Assembly: GCF_047425875.1 (NCBI RefSeq)
Contig: NZ_CP179727.1
Coordinates: forward strand, 2,108,001 to 2,172,000
Direction: 5' to 3'
Length of the DNA: 64,000 bases
Source of the DNA: Macrococcoides animalis
Lineage (GTDB): Bacteria > Bacillota > Bacilli > Staphylococcales > Staphylococcaceae
A program made the translations under genes and the position numbers. The notes beneath the pieces are model-generated. The model was not told where the DNA came from. It worked only from the letters and a program-made list of their open reading frames with translations, and did not search any database. The stretch's first letter is position 1. Each line of letters begins with the position of its first letter. Shown here one piece after another: positions 1 to 8,262 of the stretch.

Positions 1-148
1 TAGATTAACAACAATTCATAATTTACATTTTTTATTGAACATGATGGAACAGGTTAGAGAAGCAATTCGTAATGATCGTTTACTTGATTTCAAAGAAGAA
101 TTCTTTGAAGCTTATGGTTTAAATGTAGAAAATCCAAAAAACTTTTAG
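1..148 (+). CDS. tgt: tRNA-guanine transglycosylase, C-terminal end (partial)
   Basis: Only the last 48 codons are present (the reading frame begins at base 2 and ends at TAG 146-148). The tail contains RLTTIHNLHFLLNMM followed by a short acidic helix, which is the characteristic C-terminus of bacterial Tgt. The enzyme swaps guanine 34 for the queuine precursor preQ1 in tRNAs with GUN anticodons. The neighbour 9 bp downstream is yajC, and tgt-yajC-secDF is the usual order in Staphylococcaceae and Bacillus, which supports the call. The catalytic part lies outside the window. Confidence 0.9.
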   Translation, partial: RLTTIHNLHFLLNMMEQVREAIRNDRLLDFKEEFFEAYGLNVENPKNF

Positions 149-157
149 GAGGCAATT

Positions 158-433
158 ATGACACCAGAAATGCAAGCAATTATCATGCAAATTTTACCTT
201 TAGTTGTTTTATTATTTGTGGCATATTTTTTAATGATTCGTCCACAACAAAAACGCACGAAAGCACAGCAAGAATTATTACGTAATTTAAAAAGAGGCGA
301 TAAAGTTTCAACAATTGGTGGCTTGCAAGGCACAGTAAAGTCAGTAGAACCAAACTTTGTAACTATCATTGTAAATAATAAAGGTACTGAAATGACTTTC
401 GACAAACAGGCCATTAAGAAAGCAGAAAAATAA
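158..433 (+). CDS. yajC: Preprotein translocase subunit YajC
   Basis: This is a 91-residue protein with one N-terminal membrane segment (about residues 8-27, PLVVLLFVAYFLMIRP), followed by the RPQQKR stretch and a small soluble domain with GDKVSTIGGLQGTV, typical of YajC. YajC associates with SecDF as an accessory of the SecYEG translocon in the cytoplasmic membrane. The ATG follows an AGGAGG ribosome-binding site at 147-152. The gene lies between tgt and secDF, the expected position. Length is normal for the family. Confidence 0.95.
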   Translation: MTPEMQAIIMQILPLVVLLFVAYFLMIRPQQKRTKAQQELLRNLKRGDKVSTIGGLQGTVKSVEPNFVTIIVNNKGTEMTFDKQAIKKAEK

Positions 434-574
434 TAAAATCAATTTAAATGCCGCATTCAAAGTATATATATTTTTACAAAGCTTTAATGTCAACAAAAGT
501 TTCTTTTGTGGTATGATATTGGTATTTATTAAGTATCATATTTGAGGTTAAAATTTGAGTTTCGAGGTGGAAGT

Positions 575-2866
575 GTGAAAAAACGCAGTAGATTAATAGC
601 TTTATTGCTATTAACGATTCTATTATTTAGTTCGATGGGTTTGACTGCTAAAGGAATCATGGAGAAAGTCAACCTAGGTTTAGACTTACAAGGCGGATTT
701 GAAGTTCTTTATAAAGTAGATAAATTGGATAAAGGTGACAAAATTGATAGTGAAGTTGTCAAAGCGACGAGTAAGACACTAGAATCTCGTGTAAACGTAT
801 TAGGGGTATCAGAACCTAAAATTCAAATCGAGAATAAAGATAGAATACGTGTTCAACTTGCAGGTGTAAAAAACCAAAATGAAGCACGAGAAATTCTTTC
901 AACAAGTGCAAACCTTACGATTCGCGATGCTAACGATAAATTATTACTATCTGGTAAAGATTTAGTGCAAGGTGGAGCAAAACAAGCATTTGATCAAAAC
1001 TCAAATGCTCCAGTAGTAACATTAAAATTAAAATCAGCTAAAAAGTTTGGTGAAGTCACAAAAAAAATCGCTAAACAAAATCCTAACATCATGGTTATTT
1101 GGATGGACTTTGAAGAAGGGAAAGATAGTTACAAAAAAGAAGTAAAAAAAGAAGAAGCAGGGAAAGAACCTAAATACGTAAGTGCCGCAGGAGTATCTCA
1201 AGAAATTAATTCTCAAAATGTTGAAATTTCAGGTGGATTCCAAGGTGAAAAAGGATTAATTCGTGCGAAACAAATTGCTGATTTATTGAATTCAGGTGCA
1301 TTACCGGTTAAATTAACTGAAGTTTATTCTACCTCTGTTGGTGCACAATTCGGTCAAGATGCGCTAAAAGATACAGTATTTGCATCAGCTATTGGAATTG
1401 GTTTAATTTTCTTATTCATGGTTTTCTATTATCGATTACCAGGTATAATAGCAGTAATTTCATTATCTGCTTATATTTGGTTAACGATGATTGCATTTAA
1501 TACAATTCATGGGGTATTAACATTGCCTGGTATCGCAGCATTAGTGTTAGGTGTTGGTATGGCAGTAGATGCGAATATTATCATGTATGAACGTATTAAA
1601 GATGAGTTAAAAATTGGTAGAAGCATTAAACAAGCCTTTCAAAAGGGTACCCAGTCATCATTTTTAACGATTTTGGATGCGCAATTAACGACAGTACTTG
1701 CAGCCTTGGTATTATTCTTCTTAGGTCAAAGTAGTGTTAAAGGATTTGCGACAATGTTATTAATAGGTATATTAATGATATTTATTACACAAGTATTTTT
1801 CTCAAGATTCTTGTTAAGTTTAGCAGTTAAATCTGGGTTCTTTGATAAGAAGTTCAGCTTCTTTGGAGTAAACACAAAAACACGTCATAACATCTCAGAA
1901 GGCATAGACGTTCATGATTTAAAAACACGTTGGGACAAAATCAATTTTGTAAAATTAGCTAGACCTTTACTAGGAGCTTCACTCGCATCAATTATCATTG
2001 GTGGTATTATTATCGCTGTATTAGGATTAAATTTAGGTATAGACTTTAAGAGTGGTTCACGCGTGGATGTAAAAGGTAGCGAACCACTTCAAATTGAAAC
2101 ATTAAAGAAAGATTTAAAATCTATTAATTTACCAACAGACAAAATTATCATTAATGAAAATTCTAGTAAAACTGCCGTTTTACAATATAAAGATCCACTT
2201 TCGAAAGATGAAATCAAAACGTTAAAAGCAGAATTTAGCAAAAAGTATAATAATGAACCGAATGTAAATACAGTATCAAGTGAGATAGGAAAAGAATTAG
2301 CAAAAAATGCTATGTTATCAGTGATTCTCGCTTCTATTGGCATTATAATCTATGTAACATTTAGATTTGAATGGAGAATGGGGTTAACTTCTGTATTATC
2401 TTTATTACATGATGCGTTCTTAATCATTGCATTCTTTAGTATCTTTAGGGTTGAAGTGGATGTCACATTTATTGCAGCGATTTTAACTATTATCGGTTAT
2501 TCAATTAATGATACTATCGTTACTTTTGACCGTGTACGTGAAAACTTACATAAAATGAAAGTGATTACGTCTCCTGCTCAAATAGATGACATTGTAAACA
2601 GCTCAATTCGACAAACATTAACTCGCTCAATTAATACGGTGTTGACGGTACTAATAGTGGTTATCGCATTATTATTGTTAGGGGCATCAAGTATCTTCAA
2701 TTTCTCATTAGCATTACTTGTAGGATTAATCTCTGGGGTATTCAGTTCAATCTTCATCGCTGTACCACTTTGGGGTATCTTAAAGAAACGTCAATTGAAA
2801 TCGAACGGTGGACGTTTAATAGTATATGAAGAGAAGAAAGCCAATGAGGAAAAAATTTACGTTTAA
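575..2866 (+). CDS. secDF: SecDF fused protein translocase accessory subunit
   Basis: This is a single polypeptide of about 763 residues with SecD and SecF joined, as in Staphylococcus and Bacillus. A first membrane helix follows the basic N-terminus (KKRSRLIALLLL), then the SecD periplasmic-type domain with NLGLDLQGGF, then six helices including LVLGVGMAVDANIIMYER. The SecF half starts with a second NLGIDFKSGSRVDV and has the equivalent GYSINDTIVTFDRVRENL. SecDF uses the proton-motive force to complete Sec-dependent export. I chose GTG 575 because a GAGGTGG site sits 5 nt upstream and translation then begins VKKRSR; an in-frame TTG at 542 would add 11 residues without a convincing ribosome site. 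Confidence 0.93.
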   Translation: MKKRSRLIALLLLTILLFSSMGLTAKGIMEKVNLGLDLQGGFEVLYKVDKLDKGDKIDSEVVKATSKTLESRVNVLGVSEPKIQIENKDRIRVQLAGVKNQNEAREILSTSANLTIRDANDKLLLSGKDLVQGGAKQAFDQNSNAPVVTLKLKSAKKFGEVTKKIAKQNPNIMVIWMDFEEGKDSYKKEVKKEEAGKEPKYVSAAGVSQEINSQNVEISGGFQGEKGLIRAKQIADLLNSGALPVKLTEVYSTSVGAQFGQDALKDTVFASAIGIGLIFLFMVFYYRLPGIIAVISLSAYIWLTMIAFNTIHGVLTLPGIAALVLGVGMAVDANIIMYERIKDELKIGRSIKQAFQKGTQSSFLTILDAQLTTVLAALVLFFLGQSSVKGFATMLLIGILMIFITQVFFSRFLLSLAVKSGFFDKKFSFFGVNTKTRHNISEGIDVHDLKTRWDKINFVKLARPLLGASLASIIIGGIIIAVLGLNLGIDFKSGSRVDVKGSEPLQIETLKKDLKSINLPTDKIIINENSSKTAVLQYKDPLSKDEIKTLKAEFSKKYNNEPNVNTVSSEIGKELAKNAMLSVILASIGIIIYVTFRFEWRMGLTSVLSLLHDAFLIIAFFSIFRVEVDVTFIAAILTIIGYSINDTIVTFDRVRENLHKMKVITSPAQIDDIVNSSIRQTLTRSINTVLTVLIVVIALLLLGASSIFNFSLALLVGLISGVFSSIFIAVPLWGILKKRQLKSNGGRLIVYEEKKANEEKIYV

Positions 2867-2867
2867 T

Positions 2868-2909
2868 AAAAAAGGAAAGTCATGTATATGCATGATTTTT
2901 CTTTTTTTT
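2868..2909 (+). terminator. Intrinsic terminator after secDF
   Basis: TCATG (2880-2884) and CATGA (2891-2895), inside flanking A-rich and T-rich arms, form a hairpin followed by a run of eight T. It separates secDF from the epimerase gene. Confidence 0.7.
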
Positions 2910-2976
2910 GCGTAAACTTCACAAATTTCACTAAAATTTTATTATTATATAGATAACTGTAATTTGGAGGGGTATT

Positions 2977-4080
2977 ATGAAGATTACTAAGATTAAGGGA
3001 TATTATATAAAGCTACCTTTGAAAGAACCATTCATTATCAATTATGCAACGTATGATAGCATGCATTCAATTATTGTTGAAATTCATACAGATACTGGTC
3101 TTGTAGGCTATGGAGAAGGAGTAGCAGACGAACATGTAACAGGTGAAAGTGCAGAGGGGATTTATGCAAATTTAGAATTAATAGCACCACAACTTATTGG
3201 AGAGAATCCTTTAAATATTGAAGCAATGCACAATAAATTGGATACAATGATTATTGGTAATCCTGCATTAAAATCAAGTATTGATATAGCTTTATATGAT
3301 ATTTTAGGCAAACAAGCGAATTTACCAATTTATCAATTACTTGGTGGCGAGACGGTTGAAAGGTTAGATTATGCAAAAGTATTAAGTGTAAAGTCAATTG
3401 ATGAAACTAGAAAAGATATTGATTCATTACTTTTAGCTGGGTATAAAGTGATTAAAGTTAAATTAGGCGGAAATATAAATGATGATATTGAAAAATTAAA
3501 ACAGATTTTAGACTATATTAAAGATACAGATGCTGAAGTACGTGTAGATTGTAACCAAGCCTGGTCAAATCCAAAAGCGATTGTACAAGCTATAAATACT
3601 ATACATGATCCAAAGTTAAAGTGGATTGAACAACCGTTGAAATATTATGATATTGATGGTATGAAATATTTATTTGATCACATGAATGTAAGCTTAATGG
3701 CCGATGAAATGATTAAAGATGTCAATGATTTAGCAAGGTTAAAAACACCTCACTTTGATTTATTGAATGTAAAATTAATGAAGTGTGGTGGTATACATAA
3801 TGCTGTAAAACTTATTCGAGTTGCTGAAAGTTTAGGTATTGAATGTCAAATTGGTTCGATGGTTGAATCATCAATTGGTAGTGCAGCAGGTTATCATACA
3901 GCAATGGCTTTAAAGAATGTTAAATCGACAGAACTAACAGGTCCACTTTTATTTAGTCAAGATATCGGGGATTTAAAATATGATATTCCGTATGTTGATT
4001 TGGGTGAGGCAACTGGTTTAGGAATTAAGATTAATGAAAGAGCCTTAGAATCGTTAACAGTAAAGCAATTTGAGATGTGA
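2977..4080 (+). CDS. Enolase-superfamily racemase/epimerase (dipeptide epimerase-like)
   Basis: This 367-residue protein has the muconate-lactonizing/mandelate-racemase fold. The N-terminal capping domain is followed by a barrel with the catalytic KxK motif (VIKVKLGG, near residue 160), metal ligands in DCNQAW, the E of WIEQPL and the DE of MADEMI, and a second Lys in KLMKCGG. This pattern fits L-Ala-D/L-Glu epimerases and N-succinyl-amino-acid racemases; sequence alone does not separate them. An M20 amidohydrolase follows, which suggests processing of N-acyl amino acids or murein-derived dipeptides. The two genes interrupt the usual secDF-recJ neighbourhood. The start has a strong GGAGGGG site. 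Confidence 0.8.
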   Translation: MKITKIKGYYIKLPLKEPFIINYATYDSMHSIIVEIHTDTGLVGYGEGVADEHVTGESAEGIYANLELIAPQLIGENPLNIEAMHNKLDTMIIGNPALKSSIDIALYDILGKQANLPIYQLLGGETVERLDYAKVLSVKSIDETRKDIDSLLLAGYKVIKVKLGGNINDDIEKLKQILDYIKDTDAEVRVDCNQAWSNPKAIVQAINTIHDPKLKWIEQPLKYYDIDGMKYLFDHMNVSLMADEMIKDVNDLARLKTPHFDLLNVKLMKCGGIHNAVKLIRVAESLGIECQIGSMVESSIGSAAGYHTAMALKNVKSTELTGPLLFSQDIGDLKYDIPYVDLGEATGLGIKINERALESLTVKQFEM

Positions 4081-4152
4081 GGATTTTGTAAATCACTCGT
4101 AATAATTAATAATATTTTTAATATAAAGATGAAAAGTATAAAGGGGATAGAA

Positions 4153-5265
4153 ATGGATAATACAGATTTTCATGACAAGATATTAGATATTAATCGTGAG
4201 TTAAATTTAAGAGCAGAAGTGAGTTGGGATGAGGAAAGAACGACAAAATATATCGAGAAGTTGTTTAAAGAAGATTATGAAGTAAAGCGTTTTAATAAGA
4301 CTGGGCTTTATATTAAAATCCCTGGGGATATTGATAAGACGATTGCATTTAGAAGTGATATCGATGCACTGCCGTATAACTTTGAAGAGGGTTTAAAGGT
4401 GATTCATGCATGTGGTCATGATGCACATATGACCACATTAATTGGATTATTATTAAAACTGAAGATAACCAATTACAAGCCTAAATATAATTTGTTATTT
4501 ATTTTCCAACCTGCTGAAGAAGCAGGTAGTGGTGCTAAATATGTATTACAACATGATATATTAAGTAATGTTGAATACATGTTTGGTATGCATGTACGAC
4601 CGAAAAATGAATTAAAAGGAAACGAATTCTCAAGCAGTATTCAACATGGCGCTAGTGCAACATTACATGTCGACATTACAACGACTGAGGGACATGCTGG
4701 GCGTCCTTGGGAATCAATCAACAGCATAGATGTCGCAATGGATTTAAACCAACAAATCAAAAATTTAAATAATGAGTATGATCGCTCATTCTCGGTTAAA
4801 ATGACGACTATAGAAACGTTAGGTGGTACTCATAATACTATTCCAGGCACAGTGAACTGTGTCTTTGATGTACGTGCGCAATACAATGATACGATGCAAA
4901 TATTACAGCATAATATTGATATGATTTGTGAATTGGTACGTGCACAATATGATTGTACATTAAAGTATTATTATACGAGCAATACGGTAGCTGCAGATAT
5001 TAGTGAAGAAGCAAAGAATATCTTGGCAGAAGTATTAAGAGAGCAACAACATGATTATATTGAAACAATTGTGACACCTGGTGCTGAAGATTTCCATACG
5101 TATTCAAATGCGTTACCTAATATTAAAACGACGATGCTTGGTATTGGTTGCAATATGAATCATGGGTTACACCACCCTGAAATGAAATACGATAAAGAAT
5201 CGATTTTTACTGCTATAAATATTTATTATGATGTGATAAAAAAACTCGATAAAAAATTGGACTAA
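4153..5265 (+). CDS. M20-family amidohydrolase (HipO/AmhX-like)
   Basis: The protein is about 370 residues, a zinc peptidase of family M20D. It shows the metal-binding HACGHDAHMT near residue 90, the catalytic glutamate region FQPAEEAGSG, GMHVRP, the dimerisation (lid) domain starting near residue 170 and the C-terminal HHPEM. These enzymes deacylate N-acyl amino acids or cleave small peptides. I chose ATG 4153 because AAGGGG lies 6 nt upstream; the in-frame ATG at 4129 has no ribosome site. It is probably co-transcribed with the epimerase 72 bp upstream. The substrate cannot be assigned from sequence. Confidence 0.85.
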   Translation: MDNTDFHDKILDINRELNLRAEVSWDEERTTKYIEKLFKEDYEVKRFNKTGLYIKIPGDIDKTIAFRSDIDALPYNFEEGLKVIHACGHDAHMTTLIGLLLKLKITNYKPKYNLLFIFQPAEEAGSGAKYVLQHDILSNVEYMFGMHVRPKNELKGNEFSSSIQHGASATLHVDITTTEGHAGRPWESINSIDVAMDLNQQIKNLNNEYDRSFSVKMTTIETLGGTHNTIPGTVNCVFDVRAQYNDTMQILQHNIDMICELVRAQYDCTLKYYYTSNTVAADISEEAKNILAEVLREQQHDYIETIVTPGAEDFHTYSNALPNIKTTMLGIGCNMNHGLHHPEMKYDKESIFTAINIYYDVIKKLDKKLD

Positions 5266-5268
5266 TTT

Positions 5269-5299
5269 GAGGCATTCATTTTCTAAAATGAATGCCTTC
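5269..5299. terminator. Perfect inverted repeat between the M20 gene and recJ
   Basis: GAGGCATTCATTTT pairs with AAAATGAATGCCTTC around a minimal loop (5269-5299). It probably ends the two-gene epimerase/amidohydrolase unit, although the downstream T-tract is poor. Confidence 0.55.
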
Positions 5300-5330
5300 A
5301 TGTATAATTCAAGAGTGTAGGGGGATTGTT

Positions 5331-7577
5331 ATGAAGAAAATGCAGTGGCAAGTGTCTAGGATAAAAAATACAATTCCTGAAGACTTGATTAATAAATATA
5401 AAATCTCTAACATCAATGCAAAAATATTAAATGCACGTAATATTGTAACTGAGCATCAACTTAATGAAATATTCTCTGAAGGTATGATTCATGATCCTTA
5501 CCTTCTATTTGACATGGAGAAAGCTGTTACGAGAATTAAATTTGCAATAGAGAATAATGAGCCAATATTAGTATATGGTGATTATGATGCTGATGGTGTG
5601 ACGAGTGTAACGGTGCTCGTAAAGACATTGGAGTCGATGGGAGCAATTGTAGGTTGGTATATTCCTAACCGTTTTTCTGAAGGCTATGGTCCAAATGAAG
5701 ATGCTTTTCGTCAAGCAGCTGAAGAAGGTGTAAAGCTAATTATAACTGTGGATAATGGAATACAGGGCCATGATGAAATCAAAGTTGCAAATGAACTCGG
5801 TATAGACGTAATTATTACAGATCATCATGAAATTGGTGAGACCATACCTGATGCTTTTGCCATTATTCATCCGATGCATCCACATGGGGATTATCCATTT
5901 AAACATTTAGCAGGTGTCGGTGTTGCATTTAAAGTAAGTCATGCATTGCTTGGTGAATCAGATGACAGTTACTTACCTTTTGTAACGATTGGAACAATCA
6001 GCGATTTGGTGTCAATGACTGGGGAAAATAGAACCATGGTTAAACATGGGTTGAGGATATTAAATCAATCGCCTCCAGTCGGTGTCGCTGCACTTTTAAA
6101 ACAGGCAAATTATTCAGGTGAAGTGAATGAAGAAACAATTGGGTTTGTCATAGGACCTAGATTGAATGCTGTAGGTCGCTTAGATGATGCTAGAATAGCG
6201 GCAGAATTATTGATGATAGATGATAATGAAGAGGCGGTATGGATTGCAGAACAGGTAGATTCATATAACGCTGAAAGAAAAGCGATTGTTGAAAAGATTA
6301 CGACAGAAGCAATGATAGAAGCTGAAGAAAAAATTAGCAATGGGAATAGATTCTTAGTGTTAGCAAAAGAAAATTGGAATGAAGGAGTATTAGGAATTGT
6401 TGCTAGTCGTATCGTTGAAAAATATAACTTACCGACGATTGTCTTGAATATTGATTATGTTAATGACTATGCAAAAGGATCGGCTCGTAGTGTTGAACAG
6501 ATTTCAATGTATGAAAGTCTTGATCAGGCACGTGATTTAATTACAAAATTTGGTGGGCATCATATGGCAGCTGGAATGACTTTACCGATTGATAATATTG
6601 AACAGTTAGAACGCAGCATCAATCTATATATGGAAAGTATATTAGATGAAGCACCCATTACGGCTCAAATCAATATAGATACTATCGTTGATATAAGCGA
6701 TATATCAGTAAAAAATATAAGTGATATGGATTTATTACGTCCTTTCGGTACTGATTTTAAAGCACCAGTCATAGGATTATTTAATCAGACAATAAGTGAT
6801 ATTAAGCAAATTGGTCAAAATGCGGCACATTTGAAATTTAAAACAATGTCTGACTTAAATTGTTTAATGTGGAAACAAGGAGAATTAATCAATGAGTTTC
6901 CAGCAGGAACAGAAGTGAATCTTGCTGGGGCATTACAATTAAACGAATGGAATGGAAATGTTTCTCCTCAAATGGTAGTAACGGCGATGCAATCAGAAGA
7001 CGTGAAGATGGTTGATTTTCGTAATGCACATCCTAGAAAATTTGCATTTTTAAAGGATGAACAAGTTGCTTATGTAATACACCCAAGTCAAACGAAACTT
7101 AATGAATTTTATTATTACTATGGCGAATCTGTGTTTGGACATGATAAAATAGTATTCAGAGACATGCCAGATTCATTTGACAGCTTCAAAAAAACATTTG
7201 AGGCAATTGATGCTGAAACAGTATATTTTATTTTTCATAAAAAAAATCAAATTTACTTTGAAGGTATGCCGAGTATCGATAAATTTAAATTATTATTTAA
7301 ATGCTTTAGAATGAAGCCTGAAATTGATTTAAAAACAGATGGTGGTTATATCATTGATTTATTAAAAGTTAAGGCAGAAACGCTACTCTTTATGTTAGAT
7401 GTTTACAAAGAGTTAAACTTCATACATCAAACGGATTTAACATTTCGTTTAAATGAGTCGATTCAAAAAGCAGAAATTCAGTCTTCTGAAACGTACAAAG
7501 AAAGATTAAACGAATTAAAATTAGAACAGAATTTTTTATTCTCAACATTTGATAATTTAAAATCACAAATCAAGTAG
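5331..7577 (+). CDS. recJ: Single-stranded-DNA-specific 5'-3' exonuclease RecJ
   Basis: This 748-residue DHH-family nuclease has the motifs GDYDADGVTS (about residue 80), ITVDNGI, ITDHHE with the DHH triad, and GHHMAAG in the DHHA1 domain. It has an OB-like domain and the C-terminal extension found in Gram-positive RecJ. It degrades 5'-ended single strands in recombination and mismatch repair. ATG 5331 has an AGGGGGA site at 5319-5325. The order recJ-apt-rel matches Bacillus and Staphylococcus. Confidence 0.96.
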   Translation: MKKMQWQVSRIKNTIPEDLINKYKISNINAKILNARNIVTEHQLNEIFSEGMIHDPYLLFDMEKAVTRIKFAIENNEPILVYGDYDADGVTSVTVLVKTLESMGAIVGWYIPNRFSEGYGPNEDAFRQAAEEGVKLIITVDNGIQGHDEIKVANELGIDVIITDHHEIGETIPDAFAIIHPMHPHGDYPFKHLAGVGVAFKVSHALLGESDDSYLPFVTIGTISDLVSMTGENRTMVKHGLRILNQSPPVGVAALLKQANYSGEVNEETIGFVIGPRLNAVGRLDDARIAAELLMIDDNEEAVWIAEQVDSYNAERKAIVEKITTEAMIEAEEKISNGNRFLVLAKENWNEGVLGIVASRIVEKYNLPTIVLNIDYVNDYAKGSARSVEQISMYESLDQARDLITKFGGHHMAAGMTLPIDNIEQLERSINLYMESILDEAPITAQINIDTIVDISDISVKNISDMDLLRPFGTDFKAPVIGLFNQTISDIKQIGQNAAHLKFKTMSDLNCLMWKQGELINEFPAGTEVNLAGALQLNEWNGNVSPQMVVTAMQSEDVKMVDFRNAHPRKFAFLKDEQVAYVIHPSQTKLNEFYYYYGESVFGHDKIVFRDMPDSFDSFKKTFEAIDAETVYFIFHKKNQIYFEGMPSIDKFKLLFKCFRMKPEIDLKTDGGYIIDLLKVKAETLLFMLDVYKELNFIHQTDLTFRLNESIQKAEIQSSETYKERLNELKLEQNFLFSTFDNLKSQIK

Positions 7578-7620
7578 TATAATGAAAAAAATAAATGATA
7601 CAACCATGGGGGCACTAATA

Positions 7621-8142
7621 ATGGATTTAAAAAAGTATATTGCAGAAGTTAAAGATTGGCCAAAAGAAGGTGTCAGCTTTAAAGATATTACAACATTAAT
7701 GGATAATGGTGAAGCATATTCTTATGCAACAGATCAAATTGTTAACTTTGCTAAAGAAAAACAAATTGATATTGTAGTGGGACCTGAAGCACGTGGATTC
7801 ATTATCGGTTGTCCAGTTGCTTATGCAATGGGTATTGGTTTTGCACCAGTTCGAAAAGAAGGGAAATTACCACGTGAAGTGATTCGATACGAATATGATT
7901 TAGAATACGGGAGTAATGTATTAACAATGCATCAAGATGCTATTAAACCGGGTCAACGTGTATTAATTACAGATGATTTACTCGCGACGGGTGGTACAAT
8001 AGAAGCAACAATTCATTTAATTGAACAATTAGGTGGAATCGTTGCAGGAATTGCATTTATTATAGACTTAAAATATCTAAAAGGAATGGATAAATTAAAA
8101 GGATACGATGTATTAACATTAGTCGAGTACGATGATGAATAA
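7621..8142 (+). CDS. apt: Adenine phosphoribosyltransferase
   Basis: This 173-residue enzyme converts adenine and PRPP to AMP (purine salvage). The PRPP-binding motif VLITDDLLATGGT lies near residue 120, and GPEARGFI is the conserved N-terminal-half motif. The start at 7621 (MDLKKYI) gives the family's usual length and has a GGGGG ribosome site 8 nt upstream. An in-frame ATG at 7582 would add 13 residues that fit neither the family nor a ribosome site. It follows recJ closely and precedes rel, linking purine salvage to (p)ppGpp control. Confidence 0.95.
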   Translation: MDLKKYIAEVKDWPKEGVSFKDITTLMDNGEAYSYATDQIVNFAKEKQIDIVVGPEARGFIIGCPVAYAMGIGFAPVRKEGKLPREVIRYEYDLEYGSNVLTMHQDAIKPGQRVLITDDLLATGGTIEATIHLIEQLGGIVAGIAFIIDLKYLKGMDKLKGYDVLTLVEYDDE

Positions 8143-8156
8143 ATAGATTTTGTATA

Positions 8157-8196
8157 AAAAGATTGGGTAGTAATAAATAGACTCAGTCTTTTTTTA
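8157..8196 (+). terminator. Intrinsic terminator after apt
   Basis: AAGATTGGGT (8159-8168) pairs with ACTCAGTCTT (8181-8190), with G-U pairs allowed, followed by a T run. It lies between apt and rel. Confidence 0.65.
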
Positions 8197-8262
8197 TATT
8201 TCATTTAAAAATCATATAAATTATAGTATTATTAATACATTATAAAAATAGGTGGTGATAGA

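Noticed and set aside
145..414. A minus-strand reading frame opposite yajC
   Set aside because: It is a shadow of yajC in another frame; its composition and Cys/Phe-rich product do not look real.
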